From Sisyra terminalis (taxonomy: Eukaryota > Arthropoda > Insecta > Neuroptera > Sisyridae), in contig OY292274.1 in NCBI GenBank assembly GCA_958496175.1, forward strand, positions 1,240,001 through 1,304,000: a DNA stretch of 64,000 bases, given 5' to 3'. Positions 45,643-57,959 of the stretch are shown here, in pieces. The translations under genes and the position numbers were made by a program. Under the pieces are notes generated by a model. It saw only the letters and a list, made by a program, of their open reading frames with translations, did not search any database and was not told where the DNA came from. The number at the start of each line of letters is the position of its first letter. Within the stretch, counting starts at the first letter, position 1.

Positions 45643-46144
45643 AACGTAGGTGCATAAAATTAGTATTAAAATGTTCAGAACACTTAAAAATGCAATATTC
45701 CGGTGGCGGAAATGTAACTTTCATTACAGTTTTACCAACACAAGCCAAAAAAATGCATAAAAGTAAACTTCAATTGGCGTCAAAGTAATTATAAAGCTTA
45801 TTTACTTACAAGTACGCATGTGCATTAGAACCAATTAAAACAAAGAGATGCATAAATGGCAAGGAGGATGAATATGTATCTAGTTTGAAAAAGCGCCCGG
45901 GAAAGTATAAAGTTATTTGCATGTAAAACTATTCCATAGTAACAATTTTAATTAGTTCTAATGCGCATGCGTACTTGTAAGTAAATAAGCTCAATAATTA
46001 CCTTGACGCCTATCAAAGTTTATTATTATGCATTTTTTGTGACCTGTTTTGGAAAAACTGTAAAGAAAGTTACATTTCCACCACCGGAATATTGCATTTT
46101 TAAGTGTTCTGAACATTTTAATACTAATTTTATGTACATACGAT
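45643..46144. repeat. Long inverted repeat (hairpin)
   Basis: Arms 45643-45842 and 45948-46144 match well (ATAAAATTAGTATTAAAATG, ATGCAATATTCCGGTGG, ATTTACTTACAAGTACGCAT). The loop is about 105 bases. The ORF 45991-46284 lies in the right arm and is not a gene. Confidence 0.75.
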
Positions 46145-46201
46145 TTTTTATGAGGAAAGCCCCTATATGACAAAATTACATTTTTCTTCTTCATAAGTTC
46201 G

Positions 46202-46311
46202 AAGGTCTTTAGCGACTTTAGGGTTAATAAAAATCCGTAATCGAGAAATATTGAAAATTTGCTCGATTCGTGGATCGGACCCAATAACTAGCTGTTTTGG
46301 AGCGGTCATCT
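46202..46311 (-). mobile_element. tRNA-derived SINE, copy 2
   Basis: Shares GACCGCTCCAAAAC and the 3' region with copy 1. The B box is better here (GGGTCCGATCCACGAATCGA), while the A box is lost. The two copies complement each other as evidence for one family. Confidence 0.65.
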
Positions 46312-47094
46312 GTAAGCTGTACCAAGTTTTGTTTTCTATAGTAGATTTTCAGTATTAATCAAGGAAATTGGTAAAATGTCAATTACGTTTTTCTTTAATT
46401 ACTTAAAAATTCTTTCTTTGTATTTATCTCAATGCAAGTAATTTTCAACGTCAATATGCCGCGCAATTTTCATTGCCGTCCGGGACTATGGTCCCCTCGA
46501 CACCCACTACATTACGCTATTGGAAGGATGCGATGTGATCCCGAACGATATATTAAAATGATTTAATATTAATATTAGCAATATTAATTAATGCATTTAC
46601 TAGACTCGTTCCCTCGATTCATTTATTCCACTAATTCTCTCCAATTATTTACTCAATACATCTAATCGATTCGCGTAGCTGCAGTACTTATGGATGCAAA
46701 CATCGAAAGTAAAACATCCATTATATAAACAAATACCAATTTAAAAACTATGTGTGTTAAATTTAGGAAATATTATTCACTAAAAGTAAATTATATACAT
46801 ACTTACTCGCGAACTTGGCAGAGGTTTTCCTACCTATATTTTACCAATGGTTAACAATATTGAATGTTTTCAAAATGTTCTAAACTAACACCATAACATA
46901 ATGTAGCTCTTAATTTTTATATTTTATTCATAAAATTTAAGAAATATTATTTTCTTTGTGGACTATTATGTAATTTGCACCAGTTCAGCAATTTGATGCT
47001 ATATCATGGTGGTGATAACAGGCAATTGATCTTTAGCGGCGTTTAAGTAGCTGGAGGTGTCGAATTTCATTCCTCTGTCTTTTTTATTTGTTGA
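46312..47094. other. Unassigned, LINE 3' flank at right
   Basis: 46440-46540 is GC-richer (GCCGTCCGGGACTATGGTCC), unrecognised. 46980-47094 is probably the 3' UTR of the adjacent LINE. Confidence 0.3.
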
Positions 47095-47840
47095 TTATTC
47101 TTGATCTTGTGGTCAAGCAACTGATATTTCTTGGAGCTTTTGAGGGAGTTTCCGCTTTAACCTTCTTTGCTTTATAATTTCACCCAAGCCTAGCTTTACT
47201 GCACTAGGACAATTTTCTAGGCCATTAAGGAAATTCCTAGTGAGTACGATTAGGAAGTCTTTTATGAATGGGACGTTGGTTTCGTGATGAATTCGGTTGT
47301 TTTTCACGTACCATGGAGCTTTAGTGATGATTCTTAAGACTCGATTTTGGAACACCTGTAGGTCATTGTGATTTTTCTTTGAGGATGGATGCCAGACTGC
47401 GCAAGAGTATGTGAAAAGTGGTCTAATGACTGATTTGTATATCATCATTGAACATTCCATACTTAGATGAGATCTTCTGTTGATAAGTGGGTATAGTTGG
47501 GATGAGTCGAGTGTTGGCTTCTCTGATTTTACTTGAAATGTGGCTTTGCCATGTTAGTTTTGAGTCCAGAAGTATGCCCAGATATTTAACAGGCGTTTCT
47601 CACTCCATGGAATTTCCATGTGATCCAGCACGATAGGTTCCAGTCGGTTGGAGAAACGTTTTAGAGAGAAAATTTTGGCGACACTTTTAGATGGATTTAT
47701 AAGAATTTTCCATCTACTGAACCAGGAAGATGGGTGGTTGATAGACTGCTGGGTTTTCTGAACGGCCTTTTGAAGATCATTGTCCAGGTTGATGATGGCG
47801 ATGTCATCCGCGTACATTGAGGTTATACAGTGATCTAGTG
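47095..47840 (-). pseudogene. Jockey-type LINE, C-terminal reverse transcriptase fossil
   Basis: Minus strand: MYADDIAIINLDND (motif C YADD) then WFSRWKILINPSKSVAKIF (47817-47554), and after frame damage MIYKSVIRPLFTYSCAVWHP with FQNRVLRIITKAPWYVKNNR (47460-47113). This is the thumb and C-terminal region typical of Jockey. The 5' half is missing. It probably represents a different copy from the one at 38 kb, which stops before the YADD box; the two do not overlap. Confidence 0.85.
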
Positions 47841-49501
47841 ACGAAAAAAATATTCATTTAAAAAAATTGCAAAAATATTCCTAAAATTCAAAATGCCTAA
47901 AACGAACTGCTTATGACCCGGGTTGTTTAAATGGTTTAAACATGATGTTCATCATTAATAGTTCGATGGGTTGAAGTTTTTAAAGAAGAAACATCGATGA
48001 TTTTTTTAAATATATTAAAATGAAATATGAAAATTAAAATATGTTAAATATTTAAAATGACAATGATGCGTCAATGGATTCAAATTGAAGATATCAATGG
48101 CAAATGCCGATATTTTATTGACTGAAATATCGATTGTTGTATCGGTTGCATCCGTACACAGACATATATTCATCCAATTACTCGACGCATTCAGTTGAAT
48201 TAACCACTCGAATCATTCATTCGAATTATTCACTCGATTAATTCTTTCGTTTTGTTGATACGTATGTATCACTTGATTCACAATTGACTCAGCCCCTCAA
48301 TTCATTTACTTACCTTATTTATATTTGTCTTTATCACTCGAACCATTAAGTGTATTTTTGTTTATGCTTCTTATGATTACAATATTCTAAGCTACAAGAA
48401 ATGCTTTATTAAACTAAAACTAATATTTTTCTATTTGAAAGCTTTTAAGATTCAACACTTAAACAGAAACAATTCACCACTTGACACGCTCAACCCTTAA
48501 ACACCAACAATAGGACTAAAGAGGCTTTAGAATTAGTAGAGGTTATTTGCAGATTGAAGAGTGAAGTTTTCTGTAACAAAAATAAGTACCTAAGTAGATT
48601 ATTAAGTACTTAAATTATTTAGCTTATTGTTTAAGTGTTGCGCATTGAACTGTCCCTGTTTAAAAGTTGCATGTTTAATTGTCGCGTGCTTTCATGTCCG
48701 ATAACCGAATTTAACCTTTTACAATTACATCACAACATTTTTATTGGCATATTCGTAGGGCTATTTTCCTTTTTTGACCCTTTCAACTAATGCCATCAAT
48801 ATTATACAATACTTTTTATATTTCATGAAAATTCTATATTGAATAATTAAAAATGAAAAATTGAATTGGTGATTTGTCTTAGTAAAATTCGAAAATCATG
48901 CTTTTTTAACTTTAAATACAACCAATTATTAAATATTATTGCGAAAACTTTTATCTTTCGTAAATATTTTTTTGTCGATAACGTAATAATTTAATTTCAA
49001 AGTCACGAAGATAGGTTGATTTTGTTGGTGGATGATAATGTATCACGAACATGATGAATTTTCAATATTTTTATTGGTTTGTGAATATTTTTACGACCTA
49101 CATTTTGAAGTACTCATTTTCTGTTGTCTTTTTTTTCTACTATATTATTGTACCGACTCATTTCGTGCTAATGACTTACATAATATATTTACATTAGTTC
49201 CCATTTCCGTTTTTATTTATGCAAAACTTCCGTCTTATTTAAATCACTTTGACTATTGACCTCCGCAGCTTTTAATGCTATTAATATATTAATTATTTAT
49301 GATCTGTTCAAGAAAAAGTTTTTAGGATCAACAGGTATGTAGTAGTTAGTTTTTGGAAATATACATTTTTGGCCTCTAAGGATTGAAAATTTATAAAAAT
49401 TAAATCTAACGAATATCAACATTCTGGTATTTTTGATTTAAAAAAAAATAATTTTATTCTAGTAGATTTATGTCAATGCTTCGTTGCCTCGTAGTGTTAT
49501 A
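47841..49501. other. Unassigned; degenerate short repeats at 48170-48310
   Basis: 48170-48310 is rich in CACTCGATT/ATTCAATT-like units with a period of about 12-14 bases. No genes recognised; the 49032-49259 frame has no domain. Confidence 0.35.
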
Positions 49502-50416
49502 AGGGTGTTTCAATAAGAACGCAAGATTTGAATTGCGCGCCATGTTTGATAGTTATAATGTCACATGATTATGACGTGATAAATCGAAAGTTAACAGATG
49601 GGTCAACATGCGACAGTAGATCATGAAGAGAGTTCATCCATTGGATTCTTGAGCAACCTGCTGATTTTGCAAACAAAATCATGTTCAGTAATGAGACTAT
49701 TTTCACCTTCGATGGCTTCGTGAATATGCAAAACCGTCGCATTTGGGGCTTAGAAAATTCACGAATGATTCATCAGAAAGCAATGCATCCACAACGGGCC
49801 ACTGTATGGTGTGCATTATGATCTGGAGGAATTATTGGACCGTTTTTCTTCGAAAACGAAGAAAGTAATGCAGTAACGTTGAATGGCGAACGTTATCGTG
49901 ATAACAGTACATATACTGTGATAACAGTTTCTTGTGTCTCATTTGGAAGTTATTGATCTTGACGATATGTGGTTTCAGCACGACGGTATCACATACCATA
50001 TCGCCCGTGAAACATTGACGATCTTACACGAGTTTGCTCTCGGTCGTATCATTTTCCGATTTGGTGACCAGAATTGGCCTCCACGTTCTTGCGATTTAAC
50101 GCTTTTAGATTTCTGGCTGTGAGATTATCTGAAGTTATAGGTTTATGCCAATAAGACTGCAACAATCGAAGCATTGAAAGCCGAAATTAGACGCTGTATC
50201 AAAGAAATACCACCACATGTATTCAATAACGTTATTGAAAAATTCGTCAAAAGGATATGCAAATGCCGGCAAAGTCGTGGCGACCATTTAAAAAAAATTG
50301 TTTTATACATACTTTCCAAACGTATATTTTCTAAATCAATAAATATTTCAAAACTTTGCTACAGAAAATCATGTTTTATTGAACACTGAAATCTTACGCT
50401 CTTATTGAAACACTCT
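49502..50416 (+). pseudogene. Tc1/mariner transposase fossil, copy 2 (both ends present)
   Basis: Terminal inverted repeats AGGGTGTTTCAATAAGAACG (left) and the complement AGAGTGTTTCAATAAGAGCG (right). Coding remnants: IMFSNETIFTFDGFV, MIHQKAMHPQRATVW, DDMWFQHDGITYHIARET, FRFGDQNWPPRSCDLTLLDF and the C-terminal RCIKEIPPHVFNNVIEKFVK. The first catalytic position is N, as in copy 1; the second keeps D. The 5' coding half (helix-turn-helix region) is absent, at the same point as in copy 1. It is 915 bp against about 1.3 kb for a full mariner. Confidence 0.85.
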
Positions 50417-52380
50417 TTATCTGAGAAAAATAAAATGTTTATTAAAAATTTTTATATACTTTGGAAAAAAAAATATTTTTAAGTAAGAATTGCTTTAGAA
50501 CTGGAACAAGTTGAGAGTCATGAAAAATTTAAAACTATTTTTAGTGAAATTAATTAGATGGGTTAGAAGGGTAGATATTAGATGTTTAACGGCGCGTTTT
50601 AATTTTTAATACTGTAATCAGCAATAAAAAACATGTGTAGAAGTTTATTAAGGAAAAGTATTGATAAAAGTAAAAAGAGTCGTTTAACTTGAATAATTTG
50701 TAATATTTTCACTGTGGCACTTTTGGAGGTCGGATAAGAGTTCTTGGTGGAAGATTGAGCTTCAGTCTTACTAAGCACATGCGCACGAGTACTGTGCTAA
50801 TGTTGGTATTTATTTATGATAGGTTCAAATACAAACGCAAGGCTTCACAATTACGCACGCACACTGGCATGTATTGATAATAGACATTTGACCCAGTTTC
50901 CACCAGGGGATAGTGACCTGGTGCGGTTCTAACGCGCCAACTCTAACGTGTTATATATGACGCACACTAATACTTGCATTTGTAGATATACTTATGTCGC
51001 CTATATGTAGTTACATATATTATAAATTAGATATAAAAGCGACGAGCGAAAAATATACTCCGAGAACGTTATACAATATGTGTTCATTACCGGGGGGTTA
51101 ATGTCGCTACTTCCTTCTTCACATTCTATCATTCTTATTGCTGTCGAATTGAATCAACACGTGATTCAACCATTCGTATTTCATTCCATTTTTTTTTTTT
51201 GTGTAGTTTTATCAGGAAAATTCATTTTAACGTTCCACTTACAAATAACAATGCGATTTACATTTGAAAAGTTTAAATTGACTATGGAGTAATTAATTTA
51301 TGCTGGCAATAAGTTTGTGTGTCGCCGTTCAGTTACATTGCTTATAATAAAGATAAAATCATTACCATTTGATTGTTCAAATTCCGCGCCTTTTTTATTA
51401 AATAAAATGCTTCGCCTTTAAAAGGAAACAAAAAAGTTCATGATATTTTTACAATGTGAAAATCAAATAAACGGGAAGATACGAAGTTTATCTTTGTTTT
51501 GAGTAATGATCTTTTGTCTTTCCCCAATTGCATGCAATTTATTTTATTTTTAGTACATCCAAATCCATTAGGGTGTCCGTTATTTCCCAAATTGATTTTT
51601 TTACAGCGATCGCCCCCTAAATTTTTAGTTTAAGATATAAAAAAAATTATCCAATACAATTAATCTCTTAATTTTTTGATTAAACCGTGCCGGAATCATG
51701 TTACTTTTACCATTGAAATAACATGGGATTATTTGATTTTTTACTTTTCATTTTTTTTCTCAGAAACAAATGTATGAAAAGATTAAAGGTTAAATTATTC
51801 TGTTGTAAAATTTAACGCTCTACAAAATGGGTCTTTTATGAATTTTCGATTAAATCACTCCATTAAAAGTTATGGTCCAATAATATTTTTGTAATTCAAA
51901 AAAAAACAATGGCTCCTGAATTGTTGACATCTTTGTACCTAACTCTCCATTGCAAAGAAAAAAAGTATGAAAAATTGTTATTTCGTGTGAATTACTTGTT
52001 GCACCAATCAGCCACAATATGACTTAGCCCAGGGAATATTATAAATCATAATGATTCAAAAAGCCATTGAAATTCAAAAATAGTACAAAATTAACAAACA
52101 TATTTTGTTTGAAGGGTTGTTTATGTTCAGATGAAATATTTTTGTATAAGTTTTATAAGTTCATAGGCGAATGGTAAATTTTTTCGTACAATTTTTGCAT
52201 ACAAAAGATTAAAATTTGTCTTAAGATTATAAATATATAAGATATATTAGCACCTGGTGAAATACATTTTTTCAAGCAACTATATTTATACAATATAATT
52301 TACGTGTATGTGTAAAAAGCCTGTTTATTATTGTTTAGATTTTTGCTAGTTTGGAAAAGTTGGCTGATTCAGAAAGTGTG
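50417..52380. other. Unassigned; TATAAAAG near 51033
   Basis: A GC-richer stretch at 50750-50960 precedes TATAAAAGCGACGAGCG, promoter-like. A solo LTR was considered but no LTR boundaries could be set. Confidence 0.3.
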
Positions 52381-52889
52381 GAAAATATTTTCCGAATTTC
52401 AAAAAACACTTAATGTTCTACTTCGGATAGATATTTTCAAAAAACTTTTGTGAGAAAACTTGATTTTCACAAACAATGAGAAAATTCGGAAGAAAAGTGT
52501 GTTAAATTATGTGCCGATTTTTGTTATTTGGAAAATTTTGGGAAAATATAATTCAGGGAAAAAAATTAATTTCATAATTGCCTTTTTTCCATTTTTTCGA
52601 AGGGGGGGGGAGGTTCTGTTTAGTTTTCTTTAACTTTTTTTTTAGTTTTAGTTTTAACCAAACGTTTCCTAAATTTTCCCGCATTTTTGTTATTGTATGT
52701 TGCTTTGAACCATATTTTCTTAACATGTTAATTTAATTTTTCTTAATTACTTAATTACCACTAAACTATTTTGTCACAAACGAAACGGTTTCTTTCACAA
52801 ACCTCTACGAACGATTTCCCATCGATTGGCAAAAAAAAAATCGGAAAATTCACACTTTAAAATTTTGTTGGCTAATCGGTATAGGGTCC
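52381..52889. mobile_element. Foldback element V, partial copy
   Basis: Matches 36267-36767 in the same orientation, including CGAAGGGGGGGGGAGGTTC and the terminal TTGGCTAATCGGTATAGGGT. The left arm is missing. Confidence 0.7.
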
Positions 52890-53077
52890 GCATCTCATAT
52901 TTGGAGCTACCATTCCGAAAAGTAGCATAAGGGGTACCCTATGAAGGTGTACCTTACCCGTCCATACGTTCATCATAATCGCTTATTGTCCTAGGACAGA
53001 TTGCGAATTAAAACAGAGAGAAAAAAAATTTTGATATTTTGTTCAAAATGTTTATAGTTCACTTGAAAGTTATATAA

Positions 53078-53150
53078 TATATACAAGGCCACCATATATT
53101 ATATTTATTGTATAAACAATACAGCTGTTCAAAATCATCGAAAAAGACTC
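53078..53150 (+). mobile_element. T element right-end fragment
   Basis: ATATATTATATTTATTGTAT followed by AACAATACAGCTGTTCAAAA and TCATCGAAAAAGACTC resembles the outer right end of T elements. No hammerhead motif is left. Confidence 0.5.
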
Positions 53151-54570
53151 AAATTTGATCGTAGTATTGATATATAAATGGAATTAATAAGCGACTAATT
53201 GGTTATTAAGAGACATGATCAATTATAATTTTGGTATTTGACCCTCCATTTAATCAATTTGATACAAGTCCTTTGAAACCATGAAATGCAATATTTGCTT
53301 TAAATTAATGTACAAATAAGTGTTACGGTCATTGATGTCAATATTATTAATTTCGGATCACACATTTTCATTTATCTATTCAAAGTGAAAATATGGAATT
53401 TGTATTGCTTAAAATGTGTCAAATTCATGTAAACGTATTTTTCTTTTTGAATAAAAAGAATTTCTAAAATTTGAACAGATCTTAACCTTGACTTTACTAA
53501 GAGATTGATAAAAATGAGGCTCATCATACTGATTTAAAAATCTAATGTTGAATTAGCTTGTGGTAAATTGAAGAATGGATAATTGATTGAAAAAATTAAA
53601 TTTTATTGCTCCATATTTTTATTTGAGTTATTATCTGCGATTAGAATGATTTAAGTTAATTGAAAAAAATATTTTTTAATTTCATTATCATTATCACAGA
53701 GTGTCTTCCATCCTTATTGATTGTGTTAGCCTCAATTTGTAATCCTTTTGGCTAAAAAATAAAACATCAATCATTGAAGAAGAAGCTAAAATGAAACTAA
53801 AAGTGAGAGAAAGATAAATCGAAACTAAAGTTCATTGACAACTAATCTCGTTTGACACACTTTCGGTTTTTAAAATAAATTACAAACATAAAAAAGAAAA
53901 GGAAATTAAAACAACGGTATTTATAAAACTGTTCGTAATATAGGCAAAAGGTTCATTTCAAATGACCACGTTAGAATTCCTCCCGTCCAATTGCAAACGA
54001 GAAAATGGTGAAATACATTTTCCAAAAATGTCACCCGAAATTCGAGATCTCCACCGCCAGACTGTTACCATTTCTTGATGCACACATGGTTCGAAAATAA
54101 AAAAGGTCATTGGCCTTTTTCAGCGCAACAAAACTTAAAACAAAAAAAGTTTTGCTTTCCTGTTGACCAATCATTTATCCAAGTTATTTCTTCATTTTTG
54201 TGGAACATTAATTTCGACTTAAAACCACTCTTGTATCTATTTGAATATGCCGAATTTAGGCCACCTTGATAACAGAAAAAATTAAACAAAATATAACCCT
54301 TATCTAATCTAATTAGCACAGCTTATAATGATTATATTGTCATTTGTAATGAGAACATAATATGAAATGTTTTTGGGCATGATAAAAATAAAATACCAAT
54401 TTGACAAATGGAACGTGATTTGAACGTTTTAAATCGATTGATTTGCGAGAAGATATACAAAACATTTAAAAAAAATAGCACAACAAATTTTAGATTATTC
54501 TGAGAATTTTACGTCATAACTTTTTGGGCAATTAGTGACAAGAATATGAACTTGTTGAGAATTATCATAA
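53151..54570. other. Unassigned
   Basis: Frames at 54075-54269 and 54107-54319 overlap on opposite strands and show no domain. Confidence 0.35.
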
Positions 54571-54700
54571 TCTATATATAAAACAAAGTTATATTAGTTA
54601 GACTATTCATAATTGAAGAATGCCTGAACCGATTTCCATGATCCATGATTTTTTTTTTTACTCACGTCATGCACACTTATACATTATTTGTAATCATTGA
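54571..54700 (+). mobile_element. Helitron-like 5' fragment
   Basis: TCTATATATAAAACAAAGTT, then GAAGAATGCCTGAACCGATT, similar to the 22056 block. No 3' end found. Confidence 0.35.
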
Positions 54701-55316
54701 TATCTGTGATTTGCGAAAAAACGCATAGCGACCGTTTTAATTTGACTTTTTTATTTATTGAATTTAAGTGTCTAAAAGATCTAATGTTTATATGTCAATA
54801 ATATATCAATCAATATTTCAATAAAATTAAACCAATCTTTATTACATTTCTCATGTTAATATTTATTGAATAATAGCTGAAATTGTGATATTATTTCAGG
54901 TTTTTTTATTAAAAATCCGAAACAGTACTAAGCATTAAAAGAAAATAAAATTGACCAAAACTATTACGGGTACCAGGTTATTAGAGGGTTGACAAATTAA
55001 TTCAAAGAATCATGTTTAAACTTTCATCTGCCTTTTTAAAATCTGAAAAAAGATCAATACATGCACAAAAAAATGAAAATCATACGAAAAAAAAACGAAT
55101 TCCTCAAACAACTCTTAATATATTATACATCAAACGAAGGCTAAAAGACTATAGTTGAGTTATACTTTAAATTACAGAAGTCTTTCATCACGAATTTTGT
55201 ATTGTGATGGCTAAAGTTATCGTATGTTGGATGATCGAAAATTAGTGGAAGAACTAATAAGAAAACGTTTGAAAGGCGTTCCCATCAACAGCCAATTACA
55301 GTTGAATGATCGTCAA
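54701..55316. other. Unassigned
   Basis: AT-rich, no feature. Confidence 0.35.
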
Positions 55317-55458
55317 TTAATTGTTAATACAATATATAATATATAATATATATTGTGATCCAATTTATGTCGTATAATTTAATATAATATAATAAAGCAT
55401 ACCATAAAAATAAATTTGAACAGAAGTTCAAACAAAAATATTTGTGACGTATTACCCA

Positions 55459-55494
55459 GATACGTATTTCGTTTGCCAAGCCAGCTTCCTCAAG
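55459..55494 (-). ncRNA. Hammerhead-like motif, T4 left arm (decayed)
   Basis: The core reads CTTGAGGA with an extra T, and stem II is damaged (AGCTGGC against GCAAAC). GAAATACGTATC is intact. Predicted inactive. Confidence 0.4.
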
Positions 55495-55547
55495 TGGTTG
55501 GCAACTGCTTTGTGATAGTTGTGGTGAACCAAACTACTTGATGGCCA

Positions 55548-55582
55548 CTGAGGAAGATTACTTGGCAATCGAAATACGTATC
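55548..55582 (+). ncRNA. Hammerhead-like motif, T4 right arm
   Basis: CTGAGGA, A, GATTAC-TTG-GCAATC (one mismatch), GAAATACGTATC, TGGGC; CCA/TGG stem I intact. Confidence 0.6.
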
Positions 55583-55756
55583 TGGGCAGTACGTCAAAAA
55601 TATTTTTGTTTGAACTTCTGTTCAAATTTATGTTTATGATATGCCTTATTATTATTTTAAATTATACTACTACTATATTTTATATATATTGAATAAACAG
55701 TATAACTGTTCAAAGTCAGCGAAAAAATCTAATTTGATTATATCGTCGATTGATAT

Positions 55757-56777
55757 TAATTCGTTTATTAAATTTATTAATTTCGAGCGACACAAATGGT
55801 CAAAAATAAAAATATGTTTATAAATATCTATATTTGTCTAAGAACTTAAGAATAAATGAGATTCTATGAATTCTTGTATCCATACGGGTTTTAATAAGTT
55901 CTATGTTCTTATAGGTATGAATCTTAATATGTAAATTAAAATGTAAAGGTATTTAAAAAACGCATTTAATTTGATATAATCAAGCATAAGTATGTGTGTT
56001 TAATTAGATCCATATAAATAATTAAAAATGTGATAGTATTACTGATATCTATTAATTTTCACAACTCAATTTTAGGTGCTACAAAGTTCTTCGGTTCCTC
56101 TAATTGATTACAATATAATTTTTCATCATAATTCCATAGCCATCATTCCAAAAATAATTTGTTAGATGATACAGAAATATATACCTAATGTTACCTACAA
56201 TGATTAGTGTATTTAAGCGAAACATTGTTATCTCCCATTTATTTAATAAATAAACACCACAGGAAGTGCTAACTTTAGCAGCAGTGCAACTTTTATGTTT
56301 CATGCACAATCTCCATTACATGTCCATGTTGATATTATGTTTCATATATTTGCATCGACCATTTGAGCTATGTTTTAATACTCCAAGATTGTAAGTACTT
56401 GTTAATAACAAACGTTTACCCCCATTGAACTCCCAGCTTGAACCTCGGAAATGAAATTGTAAAAATTTGAAATCCCAAATGCTTAAAAAAAGGTCCTTTA
56501 TATGAATTTAACAATAAGACTATTTTATTCCAATATTAATTTATTAAAGGGTGTATAAATGTACGTCGAAAATCACGGTGAAAATCACGTCAGATAATAA
56601 GAGGGAACAGTTCTTTTATGATATGTACAGAAAAATATTATATTGGGCATCTATGTATGAAAAAAAGTGCAACAATGGCTATTTAACAGCATTTAAATTT
56701 AATTTACAGCTATATAAGGTAAAATTATTTTAAATATTAACAACGGCATCTAAATATTGTAATAAATTGGTAAAAAA
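55757..56777. other. Unassigned
   Basis: AT-rich, no feature. Confidence 0.35.
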
Positions 56778-56790
56778 GTTTAGATTTGCT

Positions 56791-57145
56791 GTGTATACAA
56801 TATATAAAATATATTGCAGTCCAATTTATGTAGTATAATTTAACATAATAATATACAAATTTAATATAATAATATACAAATTTAATACAATAATATATAA
56901 ACTTAATATAATAATATATAAAAATCATACCACCAACATAAATTTGAACAGAAGTTCAAACAAAAATATTCGTGATTTATGTTGGTGGTATGATTTTTAT
57001 ATATTATTATATTAAGTTTATATATTATTATATTGAATTTGTATATTATTATGTTAAATTATACTACATAAATTGGACTGCAATATATTTTATATATTGT
57101 ATACACAGTATAACTGTTCAAAGTCAGCAAAAAAATCTTATTTTG
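56791..57145. mobile_element. T element locus 5 with 13-bp target-site duplication, motifs deleted
   Basis: GTTTAGATTTGCT is present on both sides (56778-56790 and 57146-57158). The two arms meet near 56975 at CAAACAAAAATATTCGTG; the hammerhead motifs and centre are deleted. The left end starts at GTGTATACAATATAT, the right extends to TCAGCAAAAAAATCTTATTT, so the ends are unequal. The extra tandem AATTTAATATAATAATATAC units in both arms are unique to this copy. Confidence 0.8.
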
Positions 57146-57158
57146 GTTTAGATTTGCT

Positions 57159-57690
57159 ATTTATCCGCCAACTTAAAAAGTCAAATTGAAAAAGGTTTTT
57201 TGCTTATAAATTAATATTAATATTGATATATGGGAACACGGGGCGGAATGGGATACCGGAGCAGAATGGGAAATGGAATTAGCGCTTGTTACAGGTGATA
57301 AAAACGCGTAAAAATCATACTCAATGTTCAATTAACTGTGCTGCATTATAAAAAGTGGCTATCGCTAGTAAAGAGTGCAGTTGTTTTTATTTTTATCAAA
57401 AGTCGAAATAAACGTTTCCAAATTCTAATTTTTTGCAAAGTAACACTAAGGTATTATCCTATGTTCTATTTTTTGTTTCAATATTAACATGACATGTTTG
57501 TTAAAATATACTGTTGACTAACTAAAAACCTAGTGATAATTCAAAAATAACCAATATATCCTGTCATAATAGTCGTGCCTGTGGGAAAGGTACTTTGTGG
57601 CACAATGGGTGGAGCGGAATGAGATATTCAAATTCACTTCAAATTCGAGTTATAAAAGTATAACTTCAGAATTGATAACCAAATATATTA
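57159..57690. other. Unassigned
   Basis: Contains the repeated phrase GGAGC(A/G)GAATG(G/A)GA near 57260 and 57615. No domain recognised. Confidence 0.35.
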
Positions 57691-57949
57691 TTGAAAACTG
57701 GGAAACTTTTGAAGATTTTGAACAGAGTTTTATGGCGGCACTTAGGCGTTTAATATAGATGCTGATATTAGTAAATGGACCTGTACCTGTCCAATATTTC
57801 AAATAGAATATAAATGCAAGCATACGTTGGATCTTCTAATCCGTTTGATGAAAATTGAAGTCCCTGGGGAAGCTAAATGTATTCCTTTAGAACAAAAACG
57901 CAAATATGGGCGCCCATCAAAAGCAAAGAAAGCATTAATTATTCAATAA
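57691..57949 (+). pseudogene. SWIM zinc-finger C-terminus of a MULE-type transposase
   Basis: From 57749 the frame reads FNIDADISKWTCTCPIFQIE and YKCKHTLDLLIRLM and ends KRKYGRPSKAKKALIIQ with a stop at 57947-57949. CTCPIF...YKCKH is a SWIM finger (CxC...CxH), usual at the end of MULE-type transposases. A preceding piece (ENWETFEDFEQSFMAALRR) is in another frame, so a frameshift lies near 57745. Nothing of the DDE core was found. Confidence 0.65.
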
Positions 57950-57959
57950 ATTTACTTAT

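Larger units (their letters stand above)
44443..46180. mobile_element. DNA transposon-like element with foldback and coding remnant
   Basis: Inverted ends of about 33 bases (TAATTTTGTCATATAGGGGC at 44443 on the plus strand and its counterpart on the minus strand ending at 46180) bound 1.7 kb. Inside are the coding remnant at 45160-45328 and a large hairpin at 45643-46144. No duplicated target seen. Superfamily not assigned. Confidence 0.5.
55317..55737. mobile_element. T element locus 4
   Basis: Arms as in the other T loci, with a shortened centre (55500-55535). A possible diverged target duplication is ATCGTCAATTAAT (left) against ATCGTCGATTGAT (right, 55744-55756). Confidence 0.7.

Noticed and set aside
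45991..46284. 97-codon minus-strand ORF
   Set aside because: Translation of the foldback arm and neighbouring SINE; not a gene.
50940..51360. Solo LTR with TATAAAAG promoter and AATAAAG signal
   Set aside because: No TG...CA boundaries with matching target duplication could be found.
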